This document shows, one piece after another, positions 21,569 through 30,650 of a stretch of 64,000 bases of DNA (positions are counted from its first letter, which is position 1; the number at the start of each line of letters is the position of its first letter). A model generated the notes under the pieces. That model saw only the letters and a program-made list of their open reading frames with translations. It was not told the DNA's origin and did no database searches. The position numbers and the translations under genes are program-made. This stretch comes from Rhodococcus sp. KBS0724 (GTDB lineage Bacteria; Actinomycetota; Actinomycetes; Mycobacteriales; Mycobacteriaceae): positions 3,568,001 through 3,632,000 of the forward strand of contig NZ_VCBX02000001.1 of assembly GCF_005938745.2 (NCBI RefSeq), given 5' to 3'.

Positions 21569-21663
21569 CATGTCGTCTCCGAATGGGAAGCACCCAGGAT
21601 GGGTATCACGCCGATACCCGCGATTCTCAACCATGGGCGCAAATCCCGAGAGACGGAGGCGAC

Positions 21664-22065
21664 ATGAAGAAAACCATCGCGACAATCATGATCGTGGGCG
21701 CAGTCTCGACAGTGTGCGCCTGCGGAAGCGACGATGACGCGCAGAATCAGGACAACGGTCGCGCCAGTCAAGTAACGATGAAAATGCCTGCCGGGACGTC
21801 GACGGGCGATATGAGCGCTGTGGATCGGGGGAAACTCACGGCATTTGTCGTGGCGTTCCGCACCCGCTACCCGGATCTTTCACGGGATCGAGACGACCAG
21901 GACATCAAGGAAATCGTCCTCGACACATGTGACGACATTGCCGATGGCGACACCAGACAACAAGTCAGCGACGAAATACGCGATCAGGCCGAGCATAACG
22001 GCCTTGTCCCGACGCAAGCGCAAATCGACGAGATCTACGACATGGTCATACCGGCGTGCCCGTGA
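21664..22065 (+). CDS. Small putative lipoprotein
   Basis: This 133-residue protein has a short signal peptide (MKKTIATIMIVGAVSTVCAC) with a plausible lipobox VCAC, the lipidated cysteine being residue 20. The mature part is acidic, with a low-complexity stretch followed by a helical domain. That domain carries two cysteines (LDTCDDI and the C-terminal PACP) that could pair as in DUF732-type actinobacterial secreted proteins; this is only a resemblance. The ATG at 21664 follows a GAGACGGAGG ribosome site. It lies between jetC and the IS element and occupies the position where jetD would normally be, but is unrelated to that nuclease. Confidence 0.65.
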   Translation: MKKTIATIMIVGAVSTVCACGSDDDAQNQDNGRASQVTMKMPAGTSTGDMSAVDRGKLTAFVVAFRTRYPDLSRDRDDQDIKEIVLDTCDDIADGDTRQQVSDEIRDQAEHNGLVPTQAQIDEIYDMVIPACP

Positions 22066-22072
22066 AAACACG

Positions 22073-22100
22073 CTGTGCGCCTTTGTCAACCGCCCGCGGT
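22073..22100. repeat. 44-bp palindromic repeat, copy 2, left part
   Basis: This is the first 28 bases of the palindrome, interrupted by the IS. The last 12 bases (22089-22100) are repeated at 23397-23408 as the target duplication. Joined to the right part it would restore a perfect 44-bp palindrome carrying TTGTCAAC in the arm instead of TTGTTAAC. Confidence 0.9.
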
Positions 22101-23396
22101 TGTGTGAAGTGTCAGGACATCGCGGACACTTTCATGTGTCATGACATCCCGGACGGTTTGGTGGTGTCCACGATCGGTGGATGACACGCCGCCGAAAGAT
22201 GCTCAGCCCTGCTGTCCTGGTCGCGATCACAGAACGAGCGGCTGGCCGCAAGGTCAACATCGCAGCCCTGTGCCGCGAGGAGAACATCAGCACCAGCTGG
22301 TTCTACGAACAACTCGGCCGGTTCACCAAAGGCGGCTTGGAGGCGTTGACACCGCACAGCACGGCACCCCACACACGACCCTCGACCACCCCACCCGGGG
22401 TGGTCGAGGCCATCGTGCGGGCCCGCAAAGACCTCCACGACGAAGGTAGTGACAACGGACCGTTCTACATTCGGCAACGACTCATCGCCGACGCAGAAAC
22501 GATCATTCCGTCCGAGTCGACGATCTACCGTCACCTCAAACAACGCGGGCAGATCCTCGCGCAACCGAACAAACGCCCCCACACCTACCGTCGATTCGAA
22601 TTCCCGGCACCGAACGCGTGCTGGCAGATCGACGGCACCCACATCTACCTCGCCAACGGCACCCGAGTCACCGTCGTCGAGATCATCGACGACCACTCCC
22701 GCGTCTGTATCGCATCACATGCGGCAGTCTCCGAATCGTTCGAATCTGCTTGGGCAGCCTTACAATCCGGCTTCGAAGAGTATCGATATCCGACGATGAT
22801 CCTCTCCGACAACGGCACCGCGTTCTCCGGTCGACGGCGAGGGACGATCTCCGAACTCGAACGTGAACTCGCCGCGCCCGGGATCGTCGCGATTTCCTCC
22901 TCAGTCGCGCATCCGCAAACCTGTGGGAAGGTCGAACGCCACCACCAGACGATGAAGAAATGGCTTGCCGCGCGCCCGGCCGCGGCGTCGCTGCCGCAAC
23001 TGCAGATCCTGCTCGACGAGTACCGCCGTTTCTACAACAACCGGCCGCAGAAAACACTCGGCGGCGCCACCCCCAGCACGAGGTGGGCAGCGACGCCGCC
23101 GGCCGCACCCCATCCCACAGCGATGGTGGCAGCGGGGACGAGTACTCGCCCCAGTTCTCCGACCGGGGTGATCAAAATCCACGGTCTCTCGATCCACCTC
23201 GGTCGAGTATGGAAGAACCGCGAGACCGTCGTGTTCTGGCAGGGCGAGCGTTACGCGGTGTTCGTCGACGACGAACTCGCACGCGAGCTCGTCGTCGACC
23301 GCACCCACACCCGGCAACTTCTCAACCCACGAAAATCGTGAAGTGTCCGCGATGTCCTGACACATATGTGTCCACTAAGTCATGACACATCACACA
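22101..23396 (+). mobile_element. IS481-type insertion sequence, complete
   Basis: This 1296-bp element has imperfect terminal inverted repeats: the left end begins TGTGTGAAGTGTCAGGACAT and the right end, read inward, TGTGTGATGTGTCATGACTT (17 of 20 match). It is flanked by a 12-bp direct repeat ACCGCCCGCGGT (22089-22100 and 23397-23408). The exact boundary is ambiguous by two to four bases, because the palindromic target resembles the IS ends. Four copies of a 19-bp motif sit at the ends (22109-22127, 22136-22154, 23345-23363, 23370-23388), the right pair inverted; they are probable transposase binding sites. It encodes one intact transposase. Confidence 0.9.
22181..23341 (+). CDS. IS481-type DDE transposase
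   Basis: This 386-residue transposase has an N-terminal helix-turn-helix region (about 14-55, NIAALCREENISTSWFYEQL), a linker, and an integrase (rve) core. Candidate catalytic residues are Asp151 (QIDGTH), Asp210 (LSDNGTAF) and Glu252 (GKVERHH). The second-to-third spacing is a little longer than the usual 35. The C-terminus has RRFYNNRPQKTLGGATP, typical of the family, and then a 95-residue tail. The gene fills most of the element and has no frameshift, so the element may be active. Confidence 0.92.
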   Translation: MTRRRKMLSPAVLVAITERAAGRKVNIAALCREENISTSWFYEQLGRFTKGGLEALTPHSTAPHTRPSTTPPGVVEAIVRARKDLHDEGSDNGPFYIRQRLIADAETIIPSESTIYRHLKQRGQILAQPNKRPHTYRRFEFPAPNACWQIDGTHIYLANGTRVTVVEIIDDHSRVCIASHAAVSESFESAWAALQSGFEEYRYPTMILSDNGTAFSGRRRGTISELERELAAPGIVAISSSVAHPQTCGKVERHHQTMKKWLAARPAAASLPQLQILLDEYRRFYNNRPQKTLGGATPSTRWAATPPAAPHPTAMVAAGTSTRPSSPTGVIKIHGLSIHLGRVWKNRETVVFWQGERYAVFVDDELARELVVDRTHTRQLLNPRKS

Positions 23397-23424
23397 ACCG
23401 CCCGCGGTTGACAAAGGCGCACAG
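23397..23424. repeat. 44-bp palindromic repeat, copy 2, right part
   Basis: These are the last 28 bases of the IS-interrupted palindrome, beginning with the 12-bp target duplication and ending GACAAAGGCGCACAG. It lies eight bases beyond the 3' end of mshC. Confidence 0.9.
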
Positions 23425-23432
23425 CAGATGGT

Positions 23433-24674
23433 TCAGCGCAGCGAAATTCCCAGCAGAGCGTCGACGGCATCGGCGAACTCGCCTGGTGCCTGTGCGTCGG
23501 ATCCCCCACCTTCGATTGCGCGGCGTGCCCAACCGTCGAGGGCGTCCAGAGCCTTGGGGGTGTCGAGATCGTCGGCGAGATGCTGACGCAGACGGGCGAC
23601 GGTGTCGGTGGCGGACGCAGCGGAACTCAAGGCCGCTGCCTCACGCCAGACCTTCAGACGCGCCTGGGCGTCCTCGAGGACCTGTTCGGTCCAGGCCCGG
23701 TCCTGGCGGTAGTGGCCGGAGAGCAGTCCGAGACGGATCGCTGCGGGGTCGACTCCCTCGCCACGAAGTTTCGAGACGAACACCAAGTTGCCGCGACTCT
23801 TCGACATCTTCTCGCCGTCCAGACCGATCATGCCGGTGTGGACGTAGTGACGCGCAAATCGACGATCACCCGTGGCACATTCGGCGTGCGCCGCCGAGAA
23901 CTCGTGGTGCGGGAAGATGAGGTCGCTGCCGCCGCCCTGGACGTCGAAGCCGGAGCCGATGCGGTTGAGTGCGATGGCCGCGCACTCGATGTGCCAGCCG
24001 GGGCGACCCGGACCGAACGGTGACGGCCATGACGGCTCACCCGGACGGACGGCCCGCCACACAAGCGCGTCGAGTGGATTGCGCTTGCCGGCGCGATCCG
24101 GATCGCCGCCGCGCTCGGCGAAGAACTTCTCCATCGTCTCGCGGTCGTAGCCGGATTCGTAGCCGAACTGCTCGGTGGCGTCGGCCCGGAAGTAGACGTC
24201 GGGGAACTCGGCGTCGTCGACGATGTACGCCGCGCCGGATGCGACGAACTTCTCGACGAGTTCGACAACTTCGTTGATCGATTCGACGGCACCGATGTAG
24301 TCCTTGGGCGGAAGCACGCGCAGTGCCTCCATGTCTTCCCGGAACAGCACTGTCTCGCGCATCCCGAGAACCATCCAGTCTTCGCCGTCGCGGTTGGCGC
24401 GTTCGAAGAGCGGATCATCCACGTCTGTCACGTTCTGGACATAGTGAACGTCGTGTCCGGCGTCGCGCCAGATGCGGTTCACGAGGTCGAAAGTGAGGTA
24501 CGTGGCGGCGTGCCCAAGATGGGTGGCGTCGTACGGTGTTATGCCACAGACGTACATCGTGGCGGTCTTCCCGGGGGTAACCGGACGAACCTGACGGTCG
24601 GCTGTGTCGTACAGCCGCAACGGCGGCCCCTGACCAGGTACGGACGGGAGTGCGGTATCGGACCAAGACTGCAT
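23433..24674 (-). CDS. mshC: Mycothiol ligase: cysteine to GlcN-inositol
   Basis: MshC joins cysteine to glucosaminyl-inositol using ATP, the third dedicated step of mycothiol synthesis, and is restricted to actinobacteria. The 413 residues follow the cysteinyl-tRNA synthetase fold: zinc ligand Cys43 in [20 protein letters not shown]-like motif at 52-55, [14 protein letters not shown] with a second zinc cysteine (about 225-235), and KMSKS near 288-292. Length and N-terminus distinguish it from CysS, which is longer and has an anticodon-binding domain. It lies in the actinobacterial mshC-SCO1664-DUF3090-phosphatase neighbourhood, here interrupted by the MMPL/MarR pair. Confidence 0.95.
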   Translation of the reverse strand: MQSWSDTALPSVPGQGPPLRLYDTADRQVRPVTPGKTATMYVCGITPYDATHLGHAATYLTFDLVNRIWRDAGHDVHYVQNVTDVDDPLFERANRDGEDWMVLGMRETVLFREDMEALRVLPPKDYIGAVESINEVVELVEKFVASGAAYIVDDAEFPDVYFRADATEQFGYESGYDRETMEKFFAERGGDPDRAGKRNPLDALVWRAVRPGEPSWPSPFGPGRPGWHIECAAIALNRIGSGFDVQGGGSDLIFPHHEFSAAHAECATGDRRFARHYVHTGMIGLDGEKMSKSRGNLVFVSKLRGEGVDPAAIRLGLLSGHYRQDRAWTEQVLEDAQARLKVWREAAALSSAASATDTVARLRQHLADDLDTPKALDALDGWARRAIEGGGSDAQAPGEFADAVDALLGISLR

Positions 24675-24684
24675 ACTGGCGAGC

Positions 24685-26814
24685 CTAGTGGAGACTCGTC
24701 GACGGCTCGGAAGGTGCTGGCTGATCTGGCACTGGTTCGGGCGTTGACGCCAGCTTGCTCGGCCACCAGATTTTCTGCCCGATGTCGTACGTCAGCGCCG
24801 GGACCAGCAGCGATCGGACAATGAGCGCGTCGAGGAGCACACCGAAGGCCACGATGAAGGCGATCTGCGCGAGGAACAACAGCGGGATCACAGCCAAGGC
24901 CGAGAAGGTTGCTGCCAGAACAACTCCGGCGGACGTGATCACGCCGCCGGTGACGGTCAGTCCGCGAAGCGCGCCGGCCCGCGTGCCGATCTTCTGTGCC
25001 TCTTCCCGAACTCTGGTCATCAGGAAGATGTTGTAGTCGATCCCGAGAGCGACCAGGAACACGAACGCGAACAGCGGCACCACCGGATCTGCTCCGGGGA
25101 ATCCGAAGACGTGATCGAACACGAGCGACGAAATACCCAGTGTCGCAGCAAAAGAGAGCACAACGGTGCCCATCAGCAGCAAGGGTGCAAGGAGTGATCT
25201 CAGTAACAGTGCGAGGATCACGAAGACGACGAGCACAACCACCGGAATGATCAGGGTGCGGTCGCGGGTAGACGTGGTCTTGGTGTCGAGATCCGTTGCG
25301 GTGACGCCACCGACCAAGGCGTTGGCCCCCTCGACGGAGTGGACTGAATCACGTAGTCGCACAATCGTGTTTTCGGCCTCGATCGAATCGGCGGCATCGG
25401 TCAGCGTCGCCTCGAGCGAGACACGGCCGTCGACAACAAGCGGCGCTCCCCCGTTCTGCACAACAGTGACGTCACTGACTCCGTCGACTCGACTTGCCGC
25501 GACAACTGCATCCAGCTGATCCGCATCAGCGATCACGATTGCCGGGGAACCTGATCCGGCATCGAAGTGTTCACCGAGAATCTCCTGGCCCGCCACCGAG
25601 TCCACGTCGAGCAGAAACACGTCGGACGACGCCACACCGCTGGCCTTGAATTGCGGCATCATCAGCGCGAAGAGAACCAGCACCAGCGTCGACGCGACCC
25701 AGAAGCGGCGCGGATGCCGCCCGATTCTAGCGGCAAGTCCGGCCCAGAACCGGTGATCGTTCGCCTCGTCGTGATGAGCGACGTCGGCGTCGAATTTCGG
25801 CTTCGTCGGCCAGTACGCGGTACGTCCGAACAGGACCAGAATGGCGGGCAGGAATGTCATCGAGGCGAGGAACGACGCGGCGATTCCGATGGCAGCGACC
25901 GGTCCCAGTCCACGGTTCGAGTTCAGATCCGACAGCAACAGGCACAGAACGCCCGCGATCACGGTGCCGGCGGAGGCCGCGACGGGTTCCAGCGTCGCAC
26001 GCCATGCCACCCGCATCGCCGAGTATTTGTCCTGCTCGATGCGCAGTTCCTCGCGATAGCGTGAGACGAGCAGCAGCGCGTAGTCGGTCGCGGCGCCGAA
26101 TACCAGGATGAACAAAATGCCCTGGCTCTGACCGTTCAACGCGATGACGTCGGCGTCCGCCAGCAGATACACCAACAGGCTCGACAAGCCGAGCGCGAAG
26201 ACCGCCGAGAAAATGACCACGAACGGCAGGATCGGACTGCGATACACCACGATCAAGATCAGAATCACGACTGATCCGGCCACCAACAGCAGCAGACCGT
26301 CGATGCCGGCAAAAGCGGCAGAGAGATCGGCGACCTGACCGGCCGGACCGGTCACCAGTACCGTCAGCCCCTCCGGCGCAGATTCGAGCGCAGCACGTAG
26401 TTCCTTCACCGAGGTCTTGACCTCGACGGTGCTGTCGATCGGCAGGAACAGCTGCAACGCCTGACCGTCCGCCGACGGAATCGCGGGCGAGCTCGCGCCA
26501 CCAAATCCTTCGGTTCCGACAAACTTTCCGACGGTGTCCGTCAGGAAGGCGCTGTCGCCGCCCTGTATCCCACCCGAACGTTCTGCGACGACAATGGCCG
26601 GGACGAATCGTGTATCGGTGAAACCTTCCTGGAGCTTCGACACCTCGGTTGCTTCCGCCGATGCGGGCAGAAAGGACGTGTTGTCGTTCTGCTGCACTGT
26701 GCTCAGTTTTCCGGCAAACGGCCCACCGAAACCTCCGATCGCCAACCAGCCGATTACCAGCAGAGCTGGCACAATCCATCTCAGGCGACGACGCGTACTC
26801 GTGGGTGTGCTCAC
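24685..26814 (-). CDS. MMPL-family RND exporter
   Basis: This 709-residue inner-membrane exporter has about twelve helices: one N-terminal helix, a large periplasmic loop (about 40-175), a five-helix bundle, a second loop (about 395-510) and a second bundle. It resembles the YdfJ/MmpL-type transporters, with [18 protein letters not shown] (about 247-264) and [16 protein letters not shown] (about 572-587) as the two conserved proton-relay segments. The start is the GTG at 26814 with AGGAGAA upstream; the longer frame runs across the divergent MarR gene. It is probably repressed by that MarR protein. Substrate unknown. Confidence 0.88.
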   Translation of the reverse strand: MSTPTSTRRRLRWIVPALLVIGWLAIGGFGGPFAGKLSTVQQNDNTSFLPASAEATEVSKLQEGFTDTRFVPAIVVAERSGGIQGGDSAFLTDTVGKFVGTEGFGGASSPAIPSADGQALQLFLPIDSTVEVKTSVKELRAALESAPEGLTVLVTGPAGQVADLSAAFAGIDGLLLLVAGSVVILILIVVYRSPILPFVVIFSAVFALGLSSLLVYLLADADVIALNGQSQGILFILVFGAATDYALLLVSRYREELRIEQDKYSAMRVAWRATLEPVAASAGTVIAGVLCLLLSDLNSNRGLGPVAAIGIAASFLASMTFLPAILVLFGRTAYWPTKPKFDADVAHHDEANDHRFWAGLAARIGRHPRRFWVASTLVLVLFALMMPQFKASGVASSDVFLLDVDSVAGQEILGEHFDAGSGSPAIVIADADQLDAVVAASRVDGVSDVTVVQNGGAPLVVDGRVSLEATLTDAADSIEAENTIVRLRDSVHSVEGANALVGGVTATDLDTKTTSTRDRTLIIPVVVLVVFVILALLLRSLLAPLLLMGTVVLSFAATLGISSLVFDHVFGFPGADPVVPLFAFVFLVALGIDYNIFLMTRVREEAQKIGTRAGALRGLTVTGGVITSAGVVLAATFSALAVIPLLFLAQIAFIVAFGVLLDALIVRSLLVPALTYDIGQKIWWPSKLASTPEPVPDQPAPSEPSTSLH

Positions 26815-26860
26815 GGTTTCTCCTGAGCTCGGGTTGGCTGATGCGTGTTGGTCCCCTATT

Positions 26861-26880
26861 TTGTTCAGTAAGCTGAACAA
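26861..26880. promoter_or_regulatory. MarR-type operator between divergent genes
   Basis: A perfect 8-bp inverted repeat, TTGTTCAG (26861-26868) and CTGAACAA (26873-26880), has a four-base centre. It lies in the 87-base gap between the divergent MMPL and MarR genes. Size and symmetry match MarR-dimer sites; binding is inferred from position. Confidence 0.75.
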
Positions 26881-26901
26881 TTGCAAACGGAAGGCAGGAG
26901 A

Positions 26902-27345
26902 GTGGCCGAGGACGGGCTCGAAAACTGGCCGACAGGCCGCTTGTTGTCCACTGCGGCGCGCCTCGTCGAACACTCGTGGGAGCAGGTCCTGCGCAGCCAG
27001 GACATGACACACGCCGGTCTTATCGTCCTGCACTCCATCGCCACGTCCCCCGCGTCGCAGCGGGACATCGCCAAGACGGCTCGGGTCACCGACCAGACGA
27101 TGAGCCGGACCGTCGATCGCCTCGAGCGTGCCGGGTACGTCACCCGAGACACCGATCCTCGCGACGAACGACGACGCGTCATCGCCATCACCGCATCCGG
27201 CCAGGCGACCTACGAACGTCTACTCGAACTCGAAAAGGACGAAGCCGCCCTCGCCTTCGGTTTCAGCGATGTCGCGGCATTGCGCGAACAGCTACTTCGG
27301 CTGGTTCGGTCCCCGGAACTCAATCCCAAGTACAACGAAAACTAG
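26902..27345 (+). CDS. MarR-family transcriptional regulator
   Basis: This 147-residue regulator has a typical MarR winged helix: SQRDIAKTARVTDQTMSRTVDRLERAGYVTRDTDPRDERRRVIAIT (about 51-96), with recognition helix and a basic wing (DPRDERRR). The GTG at 26902 was taken because AAGG and AGGAG lie just upstream. A TTG at 26881 directly abutting the operator palindrome is an alternative. It is divergent from the MMPL exporter and probably represses both genes through the palindrome. The stop overlaps the convergent SCO1664-like gene by four bases, both reading the symmetric CTAG. Confidence 0.88.
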   Translation: MAEDGLENWPTGRLLSTAARLVEHSWEQVLRSQDMTHAGLIVLHSIATSPASQRDIAKTARVTDQTMSRTVDRLERAGYVTRDTDPRDERRRVIAITASGQATYERLLELEKDEAALAFGFSDVAALREQLLRLVRSPELNPKYNEN

Positions 27346-28148
27346 AACGCCGGCCACGGGATCGTTCGATGCCCGTTCGGCACCGGCATGACTGCCGACA
27401 CCGTCAACTCGCGCGCCCGCTGAGCCAGCGCCTCGATTTCCTCGTCGGTGACCAGTTCCGAGAGTTCGTCACCGAAACTGCCGTCGACGGTAGTTGCCAA
27501 TTCCGCGACATCCGCGATCAACGGCCCGGGAACTTGCTGGCCTGCCCAGCCCCACAACACCGTGCGCAGTTTGTTGTCCGTGTGCATGCAGATGCCGTGG
27601 TCGACGCCGTACACGGAGCCGTCGATCCCTTCGAGGGCATGACCGCCCTTGCGATCTGCGTTGTTGATGAGGACGTCGAGGACTGCCATCCGCTGCAGCC
27701 GCGGATCATCGGCGTGAATCAGCGACACCGGTTCGCCCGCTGAATCGAACGCCTGAAGAACCTCGAACCATCCCGGCGGAACATTGTCCGGGCTACAGAG
27801 ATCCACGATCTCCGGCAGACCGAGCACATCAGCGTGACGGTCGACGGTGTCGATCCATTTCTGTACCATTCCCGGGCCAAAAGGTCCATCGCGCAACACC
27901 GTTCGCGGGATGACACCCCACCCCAGAGCTTCCGACACCAGATACGACGCCACTTCTCGCCCCGCGAGAGTCCCGTCCGGGAAGTCCCACAACGGGCGCT
28001 CGCCGCGCACCGGCTTGTAGACGACCCGCATCGACTCGTCGCCGAGAACGGCGTCGCACACCAAGGTTGCGTTGCTGGCAGTGGTGATCTGACCGATCAC
28101 CGTCAACTCACCCTCGAGTTGGACGTCCAGCCCGGATGGCCTCGACAC
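27342..28148 (-). CDS. SCO1664 family protein (PI3/4-kinase-like fold)
   Basis: This 268-residue conserved actinobacterial protein resembles PI3/PI4-kinase-like enzymes. An N-terminal ATP-site region, MRVVYKPVRGERPLWDFPDGTLAGREVASYLVSEALG (about 40-76), includes a candidate lysine in YKP. A catalytic-loop-like VLDVLINNADRKGGHAL (about 176-192) and DHGICMH (about 202-208) resemble NADRKxGN and DxG motifs. Its substrate is unknown. It is consistently linked to mshC, DUF3090 and a histidine phosphatase, and here its start lies three bases after the DUF3090 stop. A role near mycothiol or inositol chemistry is a guess from linkage only. Confidence 0.85.
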   Translation of the reverse strand: MSRPSGLDVQLEGELTVIGQITTASNATLVCDAVLGDESMRVVYKPVRGERPLWDFPDGTLAGREVASYLVSEALGWGVIPRTVLRDGPFGPGMVQKWIDTVDRHADVLGLPEIVDLCSPDNVPPGWFEVLQAFDSAGEPVSLIHADDPRLQRMAVLDVLINNADRKGGHALEGIDGSVYGVDHGICMHTDNKLRTVLWGWAGQQVPGPLIADVAELATTVDGSFGDELSELVTDEEIEALAQRARELTVSAVMPVPNGHRTIPWPAF

Positions 28149-28151
28149 CGC

Positions 28152-28751
28152 TCAGTCCTCGTCGGAGTCTGCGTCGTCGATCGCGAATCCGAAAGAATCA
28201 CCGCGGCGATATCCGTTTGTCCTGACACAGATATGCCCGTCCGGAGCGAGGGGTTCGCCGCACAGCGGACACGGAGCACGACCCGCGGCGATCACGCGCT
28301 CGGATCGCAGCGAGAATTCGCGCGCCTGCTCCGGGGTCAAGAACACGCGGACCGCGTCGGGTCCGTCGTCCGAATCGTCCAGCACTACCGACTCGTCGAA
28401 CTCGGTTTCGCTGACTGCAAGAAGTTCCACGACGACGGCGCCGGCATCTGCGTCCCAGCCCAATCCCATCGTGCCGACGCGGAATTCGGCGTCGAGCGGA
28501 GTAACCAGCGGACTGAGGTCGGTGATGTCACCGGCTTCCGGTGGAACCTCGGTGCCGAAACGGCGATGCACCTCTTCCAGGAGTAGACCCATCCTGTCGG
28601 CCAGTACCTGCACCTGCTGCTTTTCGAGCAACACGCTCACAACTCGTGCCTCGTGCACGGCTTGGAGATAAAAAGACCTGTCACCGGGTTCTCCCACGGT
28701 CCCTGCGACAAATCGGTCAGGGGTGCGAAATACGTGAATCGCGCGCGACAT
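28152..28751 (-). CDS. DUF3090 family protein
   Basis: This 199-residue protein of unknown function is recognised by the N-terminus MSRAIHVFRTPDRFVAGTVGEPGDRSFYLQAV and by the C-terminal CPLCGEPLAPDGHICVRTNGY (about 168-188), a probable zinc ribbon with CxxC and a further cysteine. The ATG at 28751 was preferred because a GAGGAGGTG ribosome site precedes it directly; an upstream in-frame ATG lacks one. It lies between the histidine phosphatase and SCO1664-like genes in the usual actinobacterial order. Confidence 0.88.
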   Translation of the reverse strand: MSRAIHVFRTPDRFVAGTVGEPGDRSFYLQAVHEARVVSVLLEKQQVQVLADRMGLLLEEVHRRFGTEVPPEAGDITDLSPLVTPLDAEFRVGTMGLGWDADAGAVVVELLAVSETEFDESVVLDDSDDGPDAVRVFLTPEQAREFSLRSERVIAAGRAPCPLCGEPLAPDGHICVRTNGYRRGDSFGFAIDDADSDED

Positions 28752-28805
28752 TGCACCTCCTCGAATTCGAGCGGAACTTCCCTGGATACCCATTATCCGT
28801 CACGA

Positions 28806-29501
28806 TCACACTCCGACCTCGCCGCCTGGCACGGATTCCTGCTCAGGGGCGGAGCCGTTGGTTGCCGCCTTGGCCTGACCGATCGCCGCCAATGCGTCTC
28901 CGGTGTCGTTGACGCGCAGCACGAAGGGCGAGGTGGTGGAATATCGGATCACACTCATCGACGCCGGTTCTGCAACGATGCGCTGAAACGAGTCGAGATG
29001 CATCGCGTACGCGTCTGCCAGTACGGATTTGATGACGTCGCCGTGTGTGCAGGCAATCCAGACGACATCCTTGCCATGCTCCTTGGCAAGTCTTCTGTCG
29101 TGTTCACGAATCGCGGCAACCGCCCGCGCTTGCACCTGCGCCAGACCTTCACCGTCGGGGAAGACGGCACCCGATGCGTGGCGCTGCACAACTTTCCACA
29201 GCGGTTCTTCGAGCAAGTCCTTCAGCGGACGACCCGTCCACTGGCCGTAGTCCACCTCGACGAGGCGCTCCTCGACAACGGGAGTCAATCCGCGGTCGGC
29301 GGCAAGCGGACCCACCGTCTGCTCACACCGCAGCAGCGGCGAGCGGACGATCTCGGCAATGTCGAGACCCGCCAACCTGTCGACGACGCCGTCGGCCTGT
29401 TTCCGGCCGTGATCGTCGAGTTCCACACCCGGCGTTCGACCGGCAAGTGTGTGGGCCGTATTGGACGTCGACCGCCCGTGCCGCAGAAGGACAACTGTCA
29501 T
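28806..29501 (-). CDS. Histidine phosphatase family protein (MSMEG_4193-like)
   Basis: This 231-residue phosphoglycerate-mutase-like protein has the RHG motif LLRHGRST at 5-12 with catalytic His8, and the second histidine in CTHGDVIKSVL (about 151-161). Residues SPLLRCEQT (about 54-62) supply the arginine of the phosphate pocket. Family members are acid phosphatases or mutases; in mycobacteria the homologue in this cluster is described as a phosphatase. It lies between uppP and DUF3090 in one direction. The Gln/Gly-rich tail is not conserved-looking. Confidence 0.88.
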   Translation of the reverse strand: MTVVLLRHGRSTSNTAHTLAGRTPGVELDDHGRKQADGVVDRLAGLDIAEIVRSPLLRCEQTVGPLAADRGLTPVVEERLVEVDYGQWTGRPLKDLLEEPLWKVVQRHASGAVFPDGEGLAQVQARAVAAIREHDRRLAKEHGKDVVWIACTHGDVIKSVLADAYAMHLDSFQRIVAEPASMSVIRYSTTSPFVLRVNDTGDALAAIGQAKAATNGSAPEQESVPGGEVGV

Positions 29502-29559
29502 GCCATAACCCTAATGGGGCGGGGCATTGCGCGGCGGACGGTCGACGTCGAAACCGGCG

Positions 29560-30405
29560 TTATGTCGCGGACACAACCCCTGTGGCCAGCAACGCAAGGA
29601 CGACTACGCCGAGAGCGATTCTGTACCCGACGAACCAATACATCGAATGATTGACCACAAACTTGAGCAACCACGCGATGGCCGCGTAGCCGACAGCAAA
29701 CGCGATGACCGTCGCGACGAACAGCTGGGGGCCGCTGGCGTTCAGTCCCTCGCCCGCAGGTTCGAAGGCGTCGGGCAGGCTGAAGAGCCCCGACGCGAGC
29801 ACCGCCGGGATTGCCAGCAGGAACGAATAGCGTGCAGCGGCCTCGCGCGTAAGTCCGAGAAACAGACCGGCACTGATGGTTCCACCCGAACGGGACACCC
29901 CGGGAATGAGGGCAAGCGCCTGCGCCGAACCCATGATTATGCCGTCGCGCGCCGTGAGGGATTCGATGGGTCGGGACTTACGTCCGTAGTACTCGGCGGC
30001 GGCGATCACGAGCGCAAACACGATGAGCATCGTGGCGATCAACCACAAATTGCGTGCGCCGGTACGGATTTGGTCCTTGAACAGGAAACCGAGAATACCG
30101 ACGGGAAGGGTACCGATGATGACGTACCAGCCCATCCGGTAGTCGAGGTCGCCGCGATGCTCGGCATGGAACAACCCGCGGAACCATGCGGTGACGATCC
30201 TCACGATGTCGCGCGCAAAATAGATCAGGACCGCAAGTTCGGTGCCGAGCTGAGTCACCGCGGTGAAGGACGCACCGGCGTCACTTCCGAAGAAAATCTC
30301 GGAGACGATCCGCAGGTGCCCCGACGACGAGACGGGAAGAAATTCGGTCAATCCCTGCACGAGCCCCAGGACCATGGCCTGTAGCCATGTCATCGCCTCA
30401 CCCAT
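29560..30405 (-). CDS. uppP: Undecaprenyl-diphosphatase
   Basis: This membrane enzyme dephosphorylates undecaprenyl diphosphate, recycling the lipid carrier for peptidoglycan and conferring bacitracin tolerance. The 281 residues have about eight helices. Motifs are [18 protein letters not shown] (about 13-30), with the catalytic [10 protein letters not shown], and [37 protein letters not shown] (about 157-193), containing PGxSRSG. Start chosen at ATG 30405 (MGEAMTWLQ); the ATG four codons later, with GGTGAGG before it, is equally likely. The neighbours are a phosphatase downstream and a divergent aldo/keto reductase upstream. Confidence 0.95.
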   Translation of the reverse strand: MGEAMTWLQAMVLGLVQGLTEFLPVSSSGHLRIVSEIFFGSDAGASFTAVTQLGTELAVLIYFARDIVRIVTAWFRGLFHAEHRGDLDYRMGWYVIIGTLPVGILGFLFKDQIRTGARNLWLIATMLIVFALVIAAAEYYGRKSRPIESLTARDGIIMGSAQALALIPGVSRSGGTISAGLFLGLTREAAARYSFLLAIPAVLASGLFSLPDAFEPAGEGLNASGPQLFVATVIAFAVGYAAIAWLLKFVVNHSMYWFVGYRIALGVVVLALLATGVVSAT

Positions 30406-30650
30406 CAGAGAACCGCCTGCACAAATTTTTCGAACTGGACTGATTCGAATGGGATTACTACACAACAGTTTCGTGGGGCGAGTTCACTTTTCACTGGCGT
30501 CACGCTACCGGGGCGTCGCCTGACGTGCCGAGTCCGGCACGCTGATGCCCGAATCCCCCGAGTTCGGTCGGGCGAGCACTAGTCTGCACGTGGTGAGAAC
30601 TCCCGGGTGCGACGCACGCATTCGGGTCGGGCGTGAGATGGACGGCATTG

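Noticed and set aside
21601..21619. Hairpin GGGTATC/GATACCC upstream of the lipoprotein gene
   Set aside because: A 7-bp stem with no T run in high-GC DNA is weak evidence for an operator or terminator.
21664..22065. Lipoprotein gene as a remnant of jetD
   Set aside because: It has its own ribosome site, signal peptide and lipobox, and no similarity to a TOPRIM or DUF2399 nuclease.
30524..30541. Hairpin CGTGCCG/CGGCACG between uppP and the aldo/keto reductase
   Set aside because: It lies between divergent genes where no terminator is expected; a short GC stem may be chance.
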